NCBI GenBank assembly: GCA_027024125.1
Contig: JALVSV010000178.1
Span: forward strand, 1 to 16,848
Length of the DNA: 16,848 nucleotides
Direction: 5' to 3'
DNA from: Methylothermaceae bacterium
GTDB taxonomy: Bacteria; Pseudomonadota; Gammaproteobacteria; Methylococcales; Methylothermaceae
The notes beneath the pieces were generated by a model. It ran no database searches and was not told the DNA's origin. It saw only the letters and a program-made list of their open reading frames with translations. Position numbers and translations under genes: made by a program. This document shows, piece after piece, positions 1-6,861 of the stretch. How positions within the stretch are numbered: position 1 is the stretch's first letter; the number at the start of each line of letters is the position of its first letter.

Positions 1-253
1 CCACGATTGCCTGATAGTTTTCGTTATCCAAATGGATGGCTGACACCCGTCCGATTTTGACACCTGCCAGTTTCACAGGGGATCGCACCTTGAGGCTACC
101 GATATTCTGGAATGCGGCATTGACTGCATAGCCATCCTTGGTTTCCCTGAACTCGGTCAGGTTGCTGACCTGCATGGCCAGCAGGAACAGGGCACCGATA
201 CCTATGGCGACGAATACACCCACCCAGATTTCGATGATTCTGCTATTGTCCAT
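1..253 (-). CDS. mlaD: MlaD, substrate-binding MCE protein of the Mla lipid transporter (N-terminal part, gene runs off the window)
   Basis: Only the first 84 codons are present; the gene continues past base 1. The protein opens MDNSRIIEIWVGVFVAIGIG, a short cytoplasmic end and a single membrane anchor (about residues 8-27). The start of the MCE domain follows, with the family pattern G-S-L-K-V-R-S-P-V-K-L-A-G-V-K-I-G-R-V. MlaD forms a periplasmic hexameric ring on MlaFE and carries phospholipid between MlaE and the soluble carrier MlaC. The ATG at 253-251 lies 6 bases after the mlaE stop, with a GGAG-containing purine stretch upstream. Position directly after mlaF-mlaE confirms the call; mlaC and mlaB would be expected outside the window. 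Confidence 0.95.
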   Translation of the reverse strand, partial: MDNSRIIEIWVGVFVAIGIGALFLLAMQVSNLTEFRETKDGYAVNAAFQNIGSLKVRSPVKLAGVKIGRVSAIHLDNENYQAIV

Positions 254-259
254 TTTTTC

Positions 260-1039
260 TTATTCTCCGAACATCAATGCGGTGAGGATGAAATCCGAGC
301 CCAGCACTGCAAAGGCAGAGTAAACCACAGAATGTGTGGTGGCGCGGCTGACTCCTTCAGAAGTGGGGATACAGTCGTAACCCTCGAATACTGCGATCCA
401 AGTGACGATAATGCCAAATACGATGCTTTTTATGATCCCGTTGACGATATCTTCATGGAAATCGATGGAGCTCTGCATCTGCGACCAGAACGAGCCCTCG
501 TCCACGCCCAGCAGGGGAACCCCGACCAGGTAGCCGCCCTGGATGCCGATGTAGGTGAACATCGCTGAGAGTAGCGGCATTGCAAGAATACCGGCATAGA
601 GTCTTGGGGCGACTATGCGACGCATCGGATCGACGGCCATCATTTCCATGCCCGACAATTGTTCGGTGGCTTTCATCAGGCCGATTTCGGCTGTCAGGGC
701 CGAACCCGCCCGGCCTGAGAACAGCAATGCCGTCACCACCGGCCCCAGTTCCCGTACCAGGGAGGCAGCAATCATGACTCCCAAGGATTCTTCGGCGCCA
801 AAGTCGGACAAGACGTTGTAGCCCTGTAGACCCAGCACCATGCCCACGAAGAATCCGGAGAGTGAGATCAACAGAATGCTAAGGACACCCACCATATAGA
901 GCTGACGGATCAGCAGTCCAGGTCGTAGGATCATCTCCGGAGCACCGGCCAGGGCCTGGAGAAAAAACAGGTTGGCCCGTCCCAGTTTGGCGAATACATC
1001 CAGAGAGAATTCCCCCAGACGCTGCAGGCTGTCTAGCAT
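260..1039 (-). CDS. mlaE: MlaE, permease of the Mla phospholipid ABC transporter
   Basis: This 259-residue membrane protein is almost exactly the length of E. coli MlaE (260). It has the family pattern: an amphipathic N-terminal stretch ([20 protein letters not shown]), then about five hydrophobic segments, with the conserved loop around residues 80-130 containing [20 protein letters not shown], followed by an acidic coupling segment [11 protein letters not shown]. It is the inner-membrane permease that, with MlaF, MlaD and MlaB, moves phospholipid between inner and outer membranes to keep outer-membrane lipid asymmetry. Its ATG (1039-1037) overlaps the mlaF stop by 7 bases and its TAA is 6 bases from mlaD, so the three are one translationally coupled operon. 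Confidence 0.96.
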   Translation of the reverse strand: MLDSLQRLGEFSLDVFAKLGRANLFFLQALAGAPEMILRPGLLIRQLYMVGVLSILLISLSGFFVGMVLGLQGYNVLSDFGAEESLGVMIAASLVRELGPVVTALLFSGRAGSALTAEIGLMKATEQLSGMEMMAVDPMRRIVAPRLYAGILAMPLLSAMFTYIGIQGGYLVGVPLLGVDEGSFWSQMQSSIDFHEDIVNGIIKSIVFGIIVTWIAVFEGYDCIPTSEGVSRATTHSVVYSAFAVLGSDFILTALMFGE

Positions 1040-1839
1040 TGCAACAGATCCTTGTGGTAGTCGGGGGCAGGGTAATGGAATGGAACCGGGCCGTCTGGTA
1101 GTCCATCCATGAATTGTCTTACCCAGGGAGAGTCGGTGTGTTGCAACTGCTGTGGTGTGCCTTCACCAACCACCTTGCCTTCGGAGATCACGTAGATATA
1201 ATCTGAAATCGAGGCAGTCTCCTGGACGTCGTGGGAGACCACGATGCTGGTCAAACCCAAGGCATGGTTGAGGGTTTTGATCAGTTTAACCAGGACTCCC
1301 ATGGAAATCGGGTCCTGGCCGGTGAACGGCTCGTCATACATGATCATCATTGGATCCAGGGCGATCGCTCTGGCCAGTGCCACCCGTCTTGCCATACCGC
1401 CTGACAGTTCGGCGGGCATCAATGCCCGGGCTCCGCGCAGGCCGACTGCTTCCAGTTTCATCAACACCAAGGTTCGGATTATGGAGTTTGGCAGGTCGGT
1501 GTGTTCGCGCAGGGGGAAGGCGACGTTCTCGAATACATTGAGATCGGTCAATAGAGCGCCGGTCTGGAACAGCATTCCCATGCGCCTGCGCAACAGATAC
1601 AAGCGGCGTCTCGACAGCCGGTGAACCGGTTCACCATCGACCAGAATCTCACCCTCCTTTGGCCTGAGCTGACCGCCAATCAACTTGAGCAGGGTGGTCT
1701 TGCCGGTTCCGGAGGGCCCCATAATGGCGGTGATGGAGCCGCGGCGTATGTTCATGTCCACACCGTCGAAGATCCTTCGCCGCCCACGATCGAACACCAA
1801 GCCACGGATCTGAACCACGGTATCCGTAGAAGAATCCAT
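1033..1839 (-). CDS. mlaF: MlaF, ATPase of the Mla phospholipid ABC transporter
   Basis: This is a cytoplasmic ABC ATPase. It has Walker [10 protein letters not shown] near residues 41-49, signature LSGGMARR, Walker [13 protein letters not shown] and the switch histidine in VVSHD. The C-terminal tail [17 protein letters not shown] closely matches that of E. coli MlaF. The reading frame is open to an ATG at 1950, but I chose the ATG at 1839-1837. It gives 268 residues (E. coli 269) whose first 24 align without a gap, and AGAGAA lies a few bases upstream. A promoter at 1907-1879 would also exclude any start above about 1872. An ATG at 1854 (273 residues) is the next best start. It energizes MlaE and is the first gene of mlaFED. 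Confidence 0.95.
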   Translation of the reverse strand: MDSSTDTVVQIRGLVFDRGRRRIFDGVDMNIRRGSITAIMGPSGTGKTTLLKLIGGQLRPKEGEILVDGEPVHRLSRRRLYLLRRRMGMLFQTGALLTDLNVFENVAFPLREHTDLPNSIIRTLVLMKLEAVGLRGARALMPAELSGGMARRVALARAIALDPMMIMYDEPFTGQDPISMGVLVKLIKTLNHALGLTSIVVSHDVQETASISDYIYVISEGKVVGEGTPQQLQHTDSPWVRQFMDGLPDGPVPFHYPAPDYHKDLLQC

Positions 1840-1878
1840 CCGGTTCTCTGTCATCTTGCAGTGATTGTAAAGCGACTC

Positions 1879-1907
1879 ATTGTCCCTGACAGCTTCCATA
1901 CAGTCAA
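1879..1907 (-). promoter_or_regulatory. Probable sigma-70 promoter of the mlaFED operon
   Basis: On the minus strand TTGACT (1907-1902) and GACAAT (1884-1879) are separated by 17 bases, close to the sigma-70 consensus. Transcription would begin near 1872, about 33 bases before the preferred mlaF start. Assigned by motif only. Confidence 0.45.
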
Positions 1908-1950
1908 TGATACAATTCCTGTATGTTGCCGAGAAAACATGATCTTGCAC

Positions 1951-2176
1951 GATTGATTCCGATCCGGTGCTTACTCACTTGGGGTGGCTGCCATCCTGCC
2001 TTTCAGCCTCAGCCCTTTCAGCTCCCTGAAAACACCTTATGCTTTTCAGGCCAAGCCTGTACTGGACATCAGGGAATGATGGATGTTCGTTTTTATTTGG
2101 ATGGGGAGGAAGAAGAAAAGCTTCTTTCCTGGCCGCAGTGTTCATATGCTGTGCTGCGAACACTATTTCTATCCTA
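1951..2176. other. Intergenic stretch without a recognisable gene
   Basis: Between the mlaF leader and the first palindromic element I see no gene I can support. Short open frames exist on both strands, but they lack family resemblance and clear ribosome sites, and several overlap one another. The only structures noted are weak dyads: TTTCAG/CTGAAA near 2016-2032, and AGTGTTC (2137-2143) with GAACACT (2158-2164). Neither is followed by a T-run, so I do not call terminators. Confidence 0.5.
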
Positions 2177-2349
2177 ACGGTCATGAATCATTTTTTTACC
2201 CCGGTGCATGAAAGAACCAGGCAGGGAGCAGGGGAGTGGTTTGAGGGTGTACGCGGCCCGGACGGCCGCGTCCGAGCCTCCAGGGAAGGATTTACGGCGT
2301 CCCTGAAACCAGTCCCCTGCTCCCTGCCCATCATGTACCTTTCACAGTA
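2177..2349 (-). repeat. Palindromic intergenic element, copy 1 (inverted relative to copy 2)
   Basis: An outer dyad pairs 2221-2242 with 2306-2327, with one mismatch in 22. Inside it is a perfect 8-bp hairpin ACGCGGCC/GGCCGCGT (2251-2258 and 2264-2271) with a 5-base loop CGGAC. Read on the minus strand it aligns over its full length with the copy at 2896-3074. This includes non-palindromic flanks such as GCATGAAAGAACCA (2206-2219) and the box GGATTTACGGCGT (2288-2300). Pairing is kept where the two copies differ. It contains no coding sequence I can support. It resembles the long palindromic intergenic repeats common in gammaproteobacterial genomes; the family name is not known to me. Confidence 0.85.
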
Positions 2350-2380
2350 AAAAATGGAATTCAAAATATGGGAGTACCAC

Positions 2381-2872
2381 ATGCGAATCTATGATTTCTG
2401 TTGTTCCATGGGCTGGATTTTTTTGTTCGCCTGCAGTGCTGCTGCGGCTACACCAGCTGGATATACCGAGACCGAAGTCGACTGGCGTAACATTCAGTTG
2501 AGTACCAGTGCAAGGCAAACGTGGCTGCAAAACCGCCTGGAAAATTATGTCTATGATCTTGAACGCAGATGTATTTGTCCACATCGCGAGATCAGGGTCT
2601 TTGTGATCGAGGGTCAGGTTGCTCAAGTGGAAGATAAACAAAGCGGTGAAGTCATTACCGATGAGACCGAGTTGAAGTCTTTTCGTACGCTTGACGAATA
2701 CCATCAGTGGTTGGATCATTTGTGGAGAAGGGGTGCAGATGCTTTCATGGTCAGGCTTAACCCTCATCTGGGCTATCCCGAAGAAATCAATATCGACCCG
2801 ACTTTCCGAATGGTTGATGAGGAAATCCGGGAAAAAATCGTGAGTTTCCGCCTGCTGAAACGGATGAAGTAA
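2381..2872 (+). CDS. Small secreted or lipoprotein-like protein of the DUF6174 type, function unknown
   Basis: I chose the ATG at 2381 because GGGAG (2370-2374) lies 6 bases upstream; an in-frame ATG at 2354 has no ribosome site and would bury the signal peptide. The product is 163 residues. It begins with a signal sequence, MRIYDFCCSMGWIFLFACSA, that could be cleaved after the alanine run or lipidated at Cys18, although Phe at -2 is unusual for a lipobox. The mature part has NYVYDLERRCICP, a Cys-x-Cys motif (residues 64 and 66) and then V-x-V-x-x-G-x-V. Further on, L-G-Y-P-E-E-I-N-I-D-P is followed by an acidic DEE segment. This order matches what I recall of DUF6174, often found as exported proteins. 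No biochemical role is known. It stands alone, flanked by the inverted palindromic elements. Confidence 0.75.
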   Translation: MRIYDFCCSMGWIFLFACSAAAATPAGYTETEVDWRNIQLSTSARQTWLQNRLENYVYDLERRCICPHREIRVFVIEGQVAQVEDKQSGEVITDETELKSFRTLDEYHQWLDHLWRRGADAFMVRLNPHLGYPEEINIDPTFRMVDEEIREKIVSFRLLKRMK

Positions 2873-2895
2873 AGAGAAGATCAAGCGCTTTACCG

Positions 2896-3074
2896 TACCG
2901 CGAAATTTTGTGGGAGGAAGCAGGGTGTTGGTTTTCGGAACGCTGTCAATCCGTCCATGGAAGCTCGGACATGGCCGTCCAGGCCATGTACGCCCTCAAA
3001 CCAACACCCTGCTTCCTCGGTGGTTCTTTCATGCCTTGGGGTGAAACGGGGTCTTCATGATCGTACTGTGAAAG
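2896..3074 (+). repeat. Palindromic intergenic element, copy 2
   Basis: The outer arms 2914-2934 and 2998-3018 are a perfect 21-bp inverted repeat. The inner hairpin ACATGGCC/GGCCATGT (2969-2976 and 2982-2989) is also perfect, with loop GTCCA. It is the inverted relative of the element at 2177-2349. TGGTTCTTTCATGC (3021-3034) is identical to the complement of 2206-2219, and ACGCTGTCAATCC (2940-2952) is the complement of the GGATT box. The 10-mers TACCGCGAAA (2896-2905) and TACTGTGAAA (3064-3073) lie at the two ends as an imperfect direct repeat, which I used as provisional limits. Confidence 0.85.
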
Positions 3075-3083
3075 TTTATCGAT

Positions 3084-3128
3084 TCACCGCAGAGAGAAGA
3101 CCCCGCGTTCTCTATGCCTCTGCGGTGA
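3084..3128. repeat. Short perfect palindrome of the CTCTGCGGTGA intergenic repeat type
   Basis: TCACCGCAGAG (3084-3094) and CTCTGCGGTGA (3118-3128) form a perfect 11-bp inverted repeat, with AGAGAA (3093-3098) and TTCTCT (3108-3113) pairing inside. The CTCTGCGGTGA sequence is a familiar intergenic repeat seen in many unrelated bacterial genomes. That statement is from memory, not from a search. Confidence 0.7.
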
Positions 3129-3202
3129 GAAATCGCTTCCATATAGACCTGTGTCTTTCATGTTTGGGGATGTCAGTTACTGTGTTCCCAAAAAGGTTGC
3201 CG

Positions 3203-3330
3203 AACAATTGGGGTGAAGCAGCAACACTCGCAGCCGGGCGAGCGCCCAAACAGGGAAGTTTGGGCAGGACTTTCTTGCGCAGCAGGGTTGCACAGCAAGA
3301 AAGGATTCACGGCATTTTTAGAAGCAGACC
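3203..3330. repeat. Third hairpin cluster, probably a distant relative of the two palindromic elements
   Basis: Two hairpins lie in tandem. GCCCAAAC/GTTTGGGC (3244-3251 and 3258-3265) has a 6-base loop. CTTTCTTGC/GCAAGAAAG (3270-3278 and 3295-3303) has a 16-base loop. They are followed by GGATTCACGGCAT (3303-3315), which matches the GGATTTACGGCGT box of copy 1 and the complement box of copy 2. The long outer arms of the other copies are absent. The limits are approximate. Confidence 0.55.
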
Positions 3331-3378
3331 ATCTGCCCTGTGGCTTGAATAGATGACGGGACCCTGGCAACACTGCTG

Positions 3379-3407
3379 TTGATGCTCAGGGTGTTATAAG
3401 GGATAAT
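3379..3407 (+). promoter_or_regulatory. Probable sigma-70 promoter of panD, with a dyad over the -35
   Basis: TTGATG (3379-3384) and GATAAT (3402-3407) are 17 bases apart, so transcription would start near 3414, about 28 bases before the panD ATG. CAACA (3368-3372) and TGTTG (3377-3381) form a dyad touching the -35, nested in CCCTG (3362-3366) and CAGGG (3387-3391). This could be an operator, or a remnant of the neighbouring repeats. Confidence 0.5.
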
Positions 3408-3441
3408 CACCTGATTCCAAATCAACCTCTTTGTAACAGTT

Positions 3442-3822
3442 ATGCACGTAACCATGCTGAAGGCAAAGCTGCATCAGGCGCGGGTGACCCATTCCGAACT
3501 CATGTATGAAGGGTCTTGTGCCATCGACAGCGATCTGCTGGATTTGGCGGGTATTCGTGAATACGAGCAGATTCATATCTACAACGTCAATAATGGTGAG
3601 CGCTTTATCACCTATGCAATCCGTGCTGAATCGGGTTCTGGCGTGATTTCAGTCAATGGTGCAGCTGCCAGGTTGGCCTCTCCCGGTGACATGGTGATCA
3701 TCTGCGCTTATGTCTCTCTTCCCCAGGAAGCGCTGGAAAGCTTCCAGCCAAACCTGATCTATCTGGACGATCAGAATCGTGTGACCCGTACTGGTCATTC
3801 GATACCGGTACAAGCTGCCTGA
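3442..3822 (+). CDS. panD: Aspartate 1-decarboxylase proenzyme
   Basis: PanD converts L-aspartate to beta-alanine, the amine half of pantothenate and so of coenzyme A. The 126 residues equal the E. coli length and align without gaps from the first Met: [17 protein letters not shown] against MIRTMLQGKLHRVKVTH. The self-cleavage site is Gly24-Ser25 in YEGSCAID, where Ser25 becomes the catalytic pyruvoyl group. Lys9, the tyrosine of FITYAIRAE and the ISVNGAAA segment are present. The upstream ribosome site is weak, but the alignment fixes the start. No panB or panC is adjacent; the gene stands alone behind its own promoter, and its last 28 bases overlap the end of the convergent DUF123 gene. Confidence 0.97.
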   Translation: MHVTMLKAKLHQARVTHSELMYEGSCAIDSDLLDLAGIREYEQIHIYNVNNGERFITYAIRAESGSGVISVNGAAARLASPGDMVIICAYVSLPQEALESFQPNLIYLDDQNRVTRTGHSIPVQAA

Positions 3823-4253
3823 AGCGCAGTTACACCTTCAATTCCCAGAATATCCAGTCCTGCCTCCAGCGTGGGGATCTCTGGGATGAAAAACAGGTGG
3901 GAGGGACAGTGGCAATCTGAACTACCGAATCCCCGCATGGGGTGGTGAAATGTCGGCAGCCGTGTCAGCGATGCGGCCCACAGGTGTTCATATCGTTTAT
4001 TGCTACAGGTGAACCAGATTGTGTGGATAGCTAGCCTTTGGCGGAGGTGGTCGATATGCCAGCGGGGGTTGGCGGAGTGTTTCAGGTGATGGCGTAGTCT
4101 TGCCGCCAGCCCCCCAGGTCCCAACGCGCTGCCGACATAGGCATAATATCCCACTTGTAATGACATGTTTCCCAGTCTGCCGATTTTGCAGGAACCCCTG
4201 CGCCGGCAAAGTAACCATAGGATATAGGTGCCGGGGACGTCAGGTAGCTGCAT
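3795..4253 (-). CDS. DUF123 / GIY-YIG nuclease-like protein
   Basis: This 152-residue protein has the features of the DUF123 branch of the GIY-YIG superfamily. They are PGTYIL (7-12), GRLG (25-28), [11 protein letters not shown] (35-45), the arginine-histidine helix [11 protein letters not shown] (47-57), WHIDHL (65-70) and [12 protein letters not shown] near 108-119. The two signature strands GTY and YVG and the following Arg correspond to the GIY-YIG catalytic face, but I know of no demonstrated substrate; a nucleic-acid role is inference. Its ATG lies inside the last codons of the BASS transporter gene (14-base overlap), which suggests coupled translation. Its 3' end overlaps convergent panD by 28 bases. 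Confidence 0.85.
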   Translation of the reverse strand: MQLPDVPGTYILWLLCRRRGSCKIGRLGNMSLQVGYYAYVGSALGPGGLAARLRHHLKHSANPRWHIDHLRQRLAIHTIWFTCSNKRYEHLWAASLTRLPTFHHPMRGFGSSDCHCPSHLFFIPEIPTLEAGLDILGIEGVTALQAACTGIE

Positions 4254-5157
4254 CGCTGGAACGGCGCCAGTGGGCGGCCAGAAGACTTCCGGAAATGTTA
4301 TGCCACAGACTGAATAGTGCCCCAGGCAGGGCTGCAGCAGTAGAAAAATATTTGACCGCCAAGGCCACGCTGAGACCGGAATTCTGCATGCCTACCTCGA
4401 TGGCGAGGGTGCGGCAAATCGTTTTGTCATAACCCAGAAGCGCGGGTAACCAGTAACCACAGATCAATCCGCAAAGATTGTGCAACATGACCGCGATGAC
4501 AATCAACCAGCCGGTATGGTCAAGGGTTTCATGATTGATCGCGATGATGATTGCGATGATCAGTGCGATGGCAATGGTCGCAGCCAGGGGCAGCCAAGGG
4601 CGCAGACGATTCACCCAATGACCGAACCAGGTGTTGATGAAGGTTCCGGCAAGCAGGGGCAGCAGGACGATTTCAAGGAGGCTCAGTAACATGGCGCTGG
4701 CTGGGACTGGTACTGTCTGATGTAAATAGAGGTAGGTCAGGGTTGGGGTCGCAATGACTGCGAGGAGGGTCGAGGTCAGAGTCATTAGCACTGAAAGAGC
4801 AACGTTGCCTCGGGCGAGAAAACAAATGACATTGGATGCTGTGCCACCAGCACTGCTGCCTACCAGAACCATTCCCGTCAATTGAGGGGGAGTAAGGTGC
4901 AACAAGCGTCCCAGCAGGAAGGCGGCCAGAGGCATCATCAGATATTGCAGGCCTACTCCGAGAAGAATCAGCCCGGGTTTTCTGAGTACTTCGCGAAAAT
5001 GGGACCAGGAAAGCGTCAGTCCCATACAGAACATGATGACCACCAATAGTGGAACGATGGCGGATTTCCACTCCATCCAAGGGTCAGGACGAGACCAGGC
5101 CCAGACGATTAGTGGTGCTGTCCAGAGTGGAAACCACTGAACCAACCGGGCTATCAC
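4240..5157 (-). CDS. Bile acid:sodium symporter (BASS) family transporter
   Basis: This 305-residue polytopic membrane protein has about ten hydrophobic segments. Family marks include FCMGLTLSWSHF (43-54), the crossover motif SAGGTASNV (102-110), Asn227, and IEVGMQNSGLSVALA (253-267). In BASS structures the equivalents of Glu254 and Gln258 bind Na+. The family co-transports Na+ with organic anions such as bile acids, pantoate or 2-oxo acids; the substrate here is unknown. Beta-alanine synthesis by panD nearby is tempting because some BASS proteins carry pantoate, but panD is convergent and not in this operon. It starts at a GTG (5157) that overlaps the DUF2905 stop by 4 bases, and it runs 14 bases into the DUF123 gene. 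Confidence 0.92.
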   Translation of the reverse strand: MIARLVQWFPLWTAPLIVWAWSRPDPWMEWKSAIVPLLVVIMFCMGLTLSWSHFREVLRKPGLILLGVGLQYLMMPLAAFLLGRLLHLTPPQLTGMVLVGSSAGGTASNVICFLARGNVALSVLMTLTSTLLAVIATPTLTYLYLHQTVPVPASAMLLSLLEIVLLPLLAGTFINTWFGHWVNRLRPWLPLAATIAIALIIAIIIAINHETLDHTGWLIVIAVMLHNLCGLICGYWLPALLGYDKTICRTLAIEVGMQNSGLSVALAVKYFSTAAALPGALFSLWHNISGSLLAAHWRRSSDAAT

Positions 5158-5369
5158 CGGCGGAAGAACAGATTGATGATCAGGGTGAGTATGAGGCTGA
5201 CGATGATCATGGAGGTAATGGGAATGAAGATGAATTTGTTTTCATCCTGGATTCTGATATCCCCTGGAAGCCGTCCAAACCAGCTGAACAGCCCTGGAGC
5301 ATAGGTCAGGATCAGTCCCATAATGAGCAGAATCACTCCGAGAACGATGAAGAATTTTCCGCCGGCCAT
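5154..5369 (-). CDS. Small membrane protein of the DUF2905 family
   Basis: The 71-residue protein starts MAGGKFFIVLGVILLIMGLI and has two membrane helices (about 5-25 and 46-67). They flank the conserved loop FSWFGRLPGDIRIQDENKFIFIP, whose LPGDI and FxFP elements identify DUF2905. The function is unknown. I chose the ATG at 5369-5367 because it gives the usual family length. The frame stays open to a TTG at 5429, which would add 20 polar residues absent from the family pattern. Neither start has a strong ribosome site. It follows mgtE by 76 bases and its TGA overlaps the GTG of the BASS gene. Confidence 0.88.
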   Translation of the reverse strand: MAGGKFFIVLGVILLIMGLILTYAPGLFSWFGRLPGDIRIQDENKFIFIPITSMIIVSLILTLIINLFFRR

Positions 5370-5445
5370 GATGAAATGATTTGTGATTGCAAGAAATTTT
5401 ATTTTGCCTCGAGTGGGGCTCGGTTTCAAACTGCCCTGTATCTGC

Positions 5446-6813
5446 TTATGTCAACCACCAGGTGGCCAATCCCAGGAAGGCCATGAAACCGACCACGTCG
5501 GTGACTGTGGTCAACAACACGCCACCAGCCAGTGCAGGATCGATGCCTACCCTGTCGAGCAGCAATGGAATGGTGACGCCGGCAAGGGCCGCGCACAGCA
5601 GATTGATGATCATTGCCGTTGCGATCAGAATGCCGATGTGTATCGCCTGAAACCACACGGCTGCTATCAGTCCCACGACAATGGCCCAGAGAACGCCGTT
5701 GAGAAATGCCACGGCGACTTCCTTATTGAGAAGCACGAACAGGTTGGTGGCGCCGATCTGTCTCAACGCCAGCCCTCGGATCACCAGGGTCAGGGTCTGG
5801 GTGCCGGCGATTCCACCCATACTGGCGACAATCGGCATCAAAACGGCCAGGGCGACTTCTTTTTGGATCGTCTCCTCGAACAACCCGATCACCCAGGCGG
5901 CCAGAAACGCCGTCACCAGGTTGACCCCAAGCCAGACCGCGCGCCGTTTGGCGCTCTCGGCAGCTGGCGCCATCATATCTTCTTCTTCGCTCAGGCCTGC
6001 AGTGCTCATGAGCGTGTGGTCGGCTTCGTCACGGATGACGTCCACCACGTCGTCAACGGTGATGCGGCCCAGCAATCGCCCTTTCTGGTCCACCACCGGC
6101 GCGGAGACCCAGTCGTGATGTTCGAACAACATCGCCACCTCGGAAGCGGACAGATCTGCCGGGATGGCTTCGATATCGGTGATCATCAGTTCACGGACAG
6201 TCTTGTCAGGCGGATTGGTCAAGAGCACTGAAAGAGGTAGAATACCGATCAGGCGGTCGTTTATGTCGACGACGTAAAGGCTGTCGGTCAGGTCCGGCAG
6301 TTCGCCGCGGCGGCGCAGGTATCGCAATACCACATCCAGGGTGACATCTGGGCGTACCGTGATGGTATCGGTGTGCATCAGGTTGCCGGCGGTGTCCTCC
6401 GAGAAGGACATCACCCGTTCCAGCCGGCTGCGGTCGTTCTGACTCAGGCTGCGGATCACCTGCTCGCGAATCTTTTCCGGGAGATCTTCCAGAATGTCGG
6501 CGAGATCATCCGGATCTAATGTCCCGGCCGCTTCGGCCAGTTCTTCCGAACGTGTTTCCTCGATTTTTCTGATCAGTGAAGCGCGTGCTTCCTCCCCCAG
6601 TTCCACCAGCACCTCACCGGCGATTTCGGAAGGGAGTAACGACCAGACCACTTGCCTGTCTGCTGGCTTCAGGGCTTCGAGCAGGTCAGCAATTTCTCCA
6701 GGAGTCAGCGCGTGGAGAAGGTGCTTGAGCTCGGCCAATTTCCCTGTTTCCAGGTCTTCGGCCAGTTCTCTCAGGTGTTTTTTGGTGGGTTCATGTTCGG
6801 TGCTGATAGGCAT
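5446..6813 (-). CDS. mgtE: MgtE-type Mg2+ channel/transporter
   Basis: MgtE is a homodimeric inner-membrane Mg2+ channel that closes when its cytoplasmic domains bind Mg2+. Starting at the ATG at 6813, the 455-residue protein has the three expected parts. First comes an acidic helical N domain (about 15-140) with repeats such as ADLLEALKPADRQ and ADILEDLPEK. Then come two CBS domains (about 140-265) with DSLYVVDINDRLIGILPL and APVVDQKGRLLGRITVDDVVDVI. Last are five membrane helices from about 290, with PIVASMGGIAGTQTL and TTVTDVVGF. Asp439 corresponds to the pore aspartate. AAGGA lies 10 bases before this ATG; the upstream ATG at 6843 lacks one. The leader is too short for an Mg2+ riboswitch, so control probably acts on the protein. 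Confidence 0.95.
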   Translation of the reverse strand: MPISTEHEPTKKHLRELAEDLETGKLAELKHLLHALTPGEIADLLEALKPADRQVVWSLLPSEIAGEVLVELGEEARASLIRKIEETRSEELAEAAGTLDPDDLADILEDLPEKIREQVIRSLSQNDRSRLERVMSFSEDTAGNLMHTDTITVRPDVTLDVVLRYLRRRGELPDLTDSLYVVDINDRLIGILPLSVLLTNPPDKTVRELMITDIEAIPADLSASEVAMLFEHHDWVSAPVVDQKGRLLGRITVDDVVDVIRDEADHTLMSTAGLSEEEDMMAPAAESAKRRAVWLGVNLVTAFLAAWVIGLFEETIQKEVALAVLMPIVASMGGIAGTQTLTLVIRGLALRQIGATNLFVLLNKEVAVAFLNGVLWAIVVGLIAAVWFQAIHIGILIATAMIINLLCAALAGVTIPLLLDRVGIDPALAGGVLLTTVTDVVGFMAFLGLATWWLT

Positions 6814-6852
6814 GGTGCGGGTGTCCTTGATGGCAAAAAGCAAAATTCAATC

Positions 6853-6861
6853 ATTCTAGCA
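6853..6861 (-). promoter_or_regulatory. Possible extended -10 promoter of mgtE
   Basis: On the minus strand TGCTAGAAT gives a TG-n-TAGAAT extended -10, about 40 bases before the mgtE ATG, in the 122-base divergent gap with murJ. The -35 region is poor, as expected for an extended -10. Assigned by motif only. Confidence 0.4.

Larger units (their letters stand above)
3075..3441. other. Non-coding stretch between copy 2 and panD, filled with palindromes and the panD promoter
   Basis: No gene is supported here. It contains a short palindrome (3084-3128), a third hairpin cluster (3203-3330) and the panD promoter (3379-3407), listed separately. Open frames that cross it run through the inverted repeats and resemble no protein family. 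Confidence 0.6.

Noticed and set aside
1840..1950. MlaF starting at 1950 (305 residues)
   Set aside because: The extra residues do not match MlaF, and a good promoter lies inside that extension.
2039..2350. Possible small gene in the gap before the DUF6174-type gene
   Set aside because: It reads through the palindromic element, has no clear ribosome site and resembles nothing; other frames overlap it.
2342..2884. 180-codon frame opposite the DUF6174-type gene
   Set aside because: The plus-strand gene has a ribosome site, signal peptide and family motifs; the antisense frame has none.
2177..3330. CRISPR array, integron attC sites or rho-independent terminators
   Set aside because: There are no regularly spaced direct repeats, no integrase gene, and no T-run after the stems; the elements fit palindromic intergenic repeats better.
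5383..6231. Long open frame (282 codons) opposite mgtE
   Set aside because: It is antisense to well-conserved MgtE coding sequence and is rich in Gln, His and Asp without any family pattern, typical of a shadow frame.
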